The notes beneath the pieces were generated by a model that had not been told where the DNA came from, did no database searches, and saw only the letters and a program-made list of their open reading frames with translations. 64,000 bases of DNA from Leptobrachium leishanense. Its lineage: Eukaryota; Chordata; Amphibia; Anura; Megophryidae. Positions 63,268-64,000 of the stretch are shown one piece after another (position 1 is the stretch's first letter; each line of letters begins with the position of its first letter). The translations under genes were made by a program, and so were the position numbers. The DNA is taken from assembly GCA_009667805.1 (NCBI GenBank), contig CM019069.1:49000153-49064152 (forward strand), in the 5' to 3' direction.

Positions 63268-63550
63268 CTGCAAATGAAACATGCAGCCTCAACTTCAAAG
63301 TCGTTACATACATGTTAAAACGGCAATGTTAACAAAAAAATAAATAAAAAAAAATACAGTTCTACAGCAACAACCGCAATGCATCCGGAAAAAGGTCTGC
63401 GGCGCAGCTACGAAAGATAAGTGTTTGATCGCTGAAGAATTCATTGATTAAAATGCAGCTATAACGAACGAAATACAAAAATATATATATTATTTATTAA
63501 AACCCAATTTGTAGCAATATGTATCTAGCAGTGAGCACCCTATGAAAAGG

Positions 63551-63772
63551 GAGACCGAGAGAGAAAGGATGAAGGATGTAGATACACAGGTACTCAGGTC
63601 TATTCACTAAAGGGTGAAACTCAGGAGACCGAGAGAGAAAGGATGAAGGATGTAGATACACAGGTACTCAGGTCTATTCACTAAAGGGTGAAACTCAGGA
63701 GACCGAGAGAGAAAGGATGAAGGATGTAGATACACAGGTACTCAGGTCTATTCACTAAAGGGTGAAACTCAG
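63551..63772. repeat. 74-bp tandem triplication
   Basis: The unit starting gagaccgagagagaaaggat occurs at 63551, 63625 and 63699 with apparently identical copies. It ends in actaaagggtgaaactcag, the end of the MITE family seen at 56708-56852. The first copy lacks the MITE end at its left, so the array arose by slippage or unequal exchange at the MITE border. Confidence 0.85.
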
Positions 63773-63864
63773 GAGAATTGGCAGGAGAAGTGAAAATTCT
63801 AGGTAAAAATAGCCAAACCAGAAACAATCTCCCATTTATCTCACTTTCCAAATCGTCTATTTGG

Positions 63865-64000
63865 TCTATTTATTTATTTATTATTATTATTTATTAAGCG
63901 CCAACACATTCCGCAGCGCTGTACAAGGTGTAAATGGTAAAGACGGGACAATTCTACAATACATACAGCAGACAGGTCAGTATTCCTGCCAGCAGATACA
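63865..64000 (-). mobile_element. L2/CR1-type LINE 3' end (runs off the window)
   Basis: ttattattattatttattaa followed by gcgccaacacattccgcagc and gctgtacaaggtgt is the reversed 3' tail of a LINE that is very common in frogs (compare gttggcgctatataaatga at 36441). It inserted into the MITE at 63775-63865. Confidence 0.55.

Noticed and set aside
1..64000. tRNA, rRNA or snRNA genes
   Set aside because: No A/B-box pair with a clover-leaf context and no rRNA or snRNA core was recognised by eye; a tRNAscan/Infernal run would settle it.

Overview
The window is intronic and exonic DNA of a vertebrate, most likely an anuran amphibian. It has long repeat-rich introns and canonical GT-AG splice sites. 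The transposon mix is typical of frogs: Tc1, piggyBac-like TTAA elements, hAT and Harbinger-like MITEs, L2/CR1-type and L1-type LINEs, and Penelope-like foldbacks. Nothing bacterial or viral is present apart from two solo LTRs. The species cannot be named from the sequence.

One protein-coding gene spans almost the whole window on the minus strand: an axonemal outer-arm dynein heavy chain, best matched to dnah11. Sixteen consecutive internal exons can be placed from 63267 down to 692. Every junction has an AG acceptor and a GT donor, and the codon phases agree across all fifteen introns. Together they give an open frame of 2,727 nt (909 codons). It runs from the returning helix of the microtubule-binding stalk, through AAA5 and AAA6, into the C-terminal region. 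The earlier exons lie beyond 64000. The last roughly 230-250 codons, judged from recalled family length, lie below position 1.

The introns are a dense, nested transposon record. From low to high coordinates: a Penelope-type foldback (2.8-3.0 kb); hAT MITEs; a Harbinger-like MITE (9.9-10.8 kb); a piggyBac-like element built of successive hairpins (12.4-13.7 kb); a foldback with a hammerhead-like core (13.7-14.2 kb); a hAT element (15.0-19.5 kb) containing a piggyBac-like element with a 1,212-bp duplicated minisatellite; a foldback interrupted by a solo LTR (22.3-23.7 kb); an L2/CR1-type LINE fragment (24.6-25.4 kb); a palindrome with 633-bp arms (26.0-27.3 kb); a Tc1 fragment (28.4-28.7 kb); further foldbacks (31-35 kb); two elements with 'cctccctg' ends (34.4 and 38.1 kb); a three-layer nest of hAT, ORF1-only L1 and hAT (38.9-41.2 kb); an L2 reverse transcriptase fragment (43.5-44.7 kb); more MITEs (46-48 kb); a foldback with a nearly ideal hammerhead core (50.5-51.5 kb); a second solo LTR (52.1-53.2 kb); an L1-type reverse transcriptase relic (54.1-54.8 kb); and a full-length Tc1 transposon with two stop codons (60.1-61.8 kb).

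The most unusual recurring pattern is a set of head-to-head foldbacks. At or near the centre of most of them sits a CTGANGA / stem / GAAA core, the conserved heart of the hammerhead ribozyme, intact or with one or two changes. I interpret them as Penelope-like retroelement derivatives. The palindrome at 26-27.3 kb and the ORF1-only L1 are the next most notable items.
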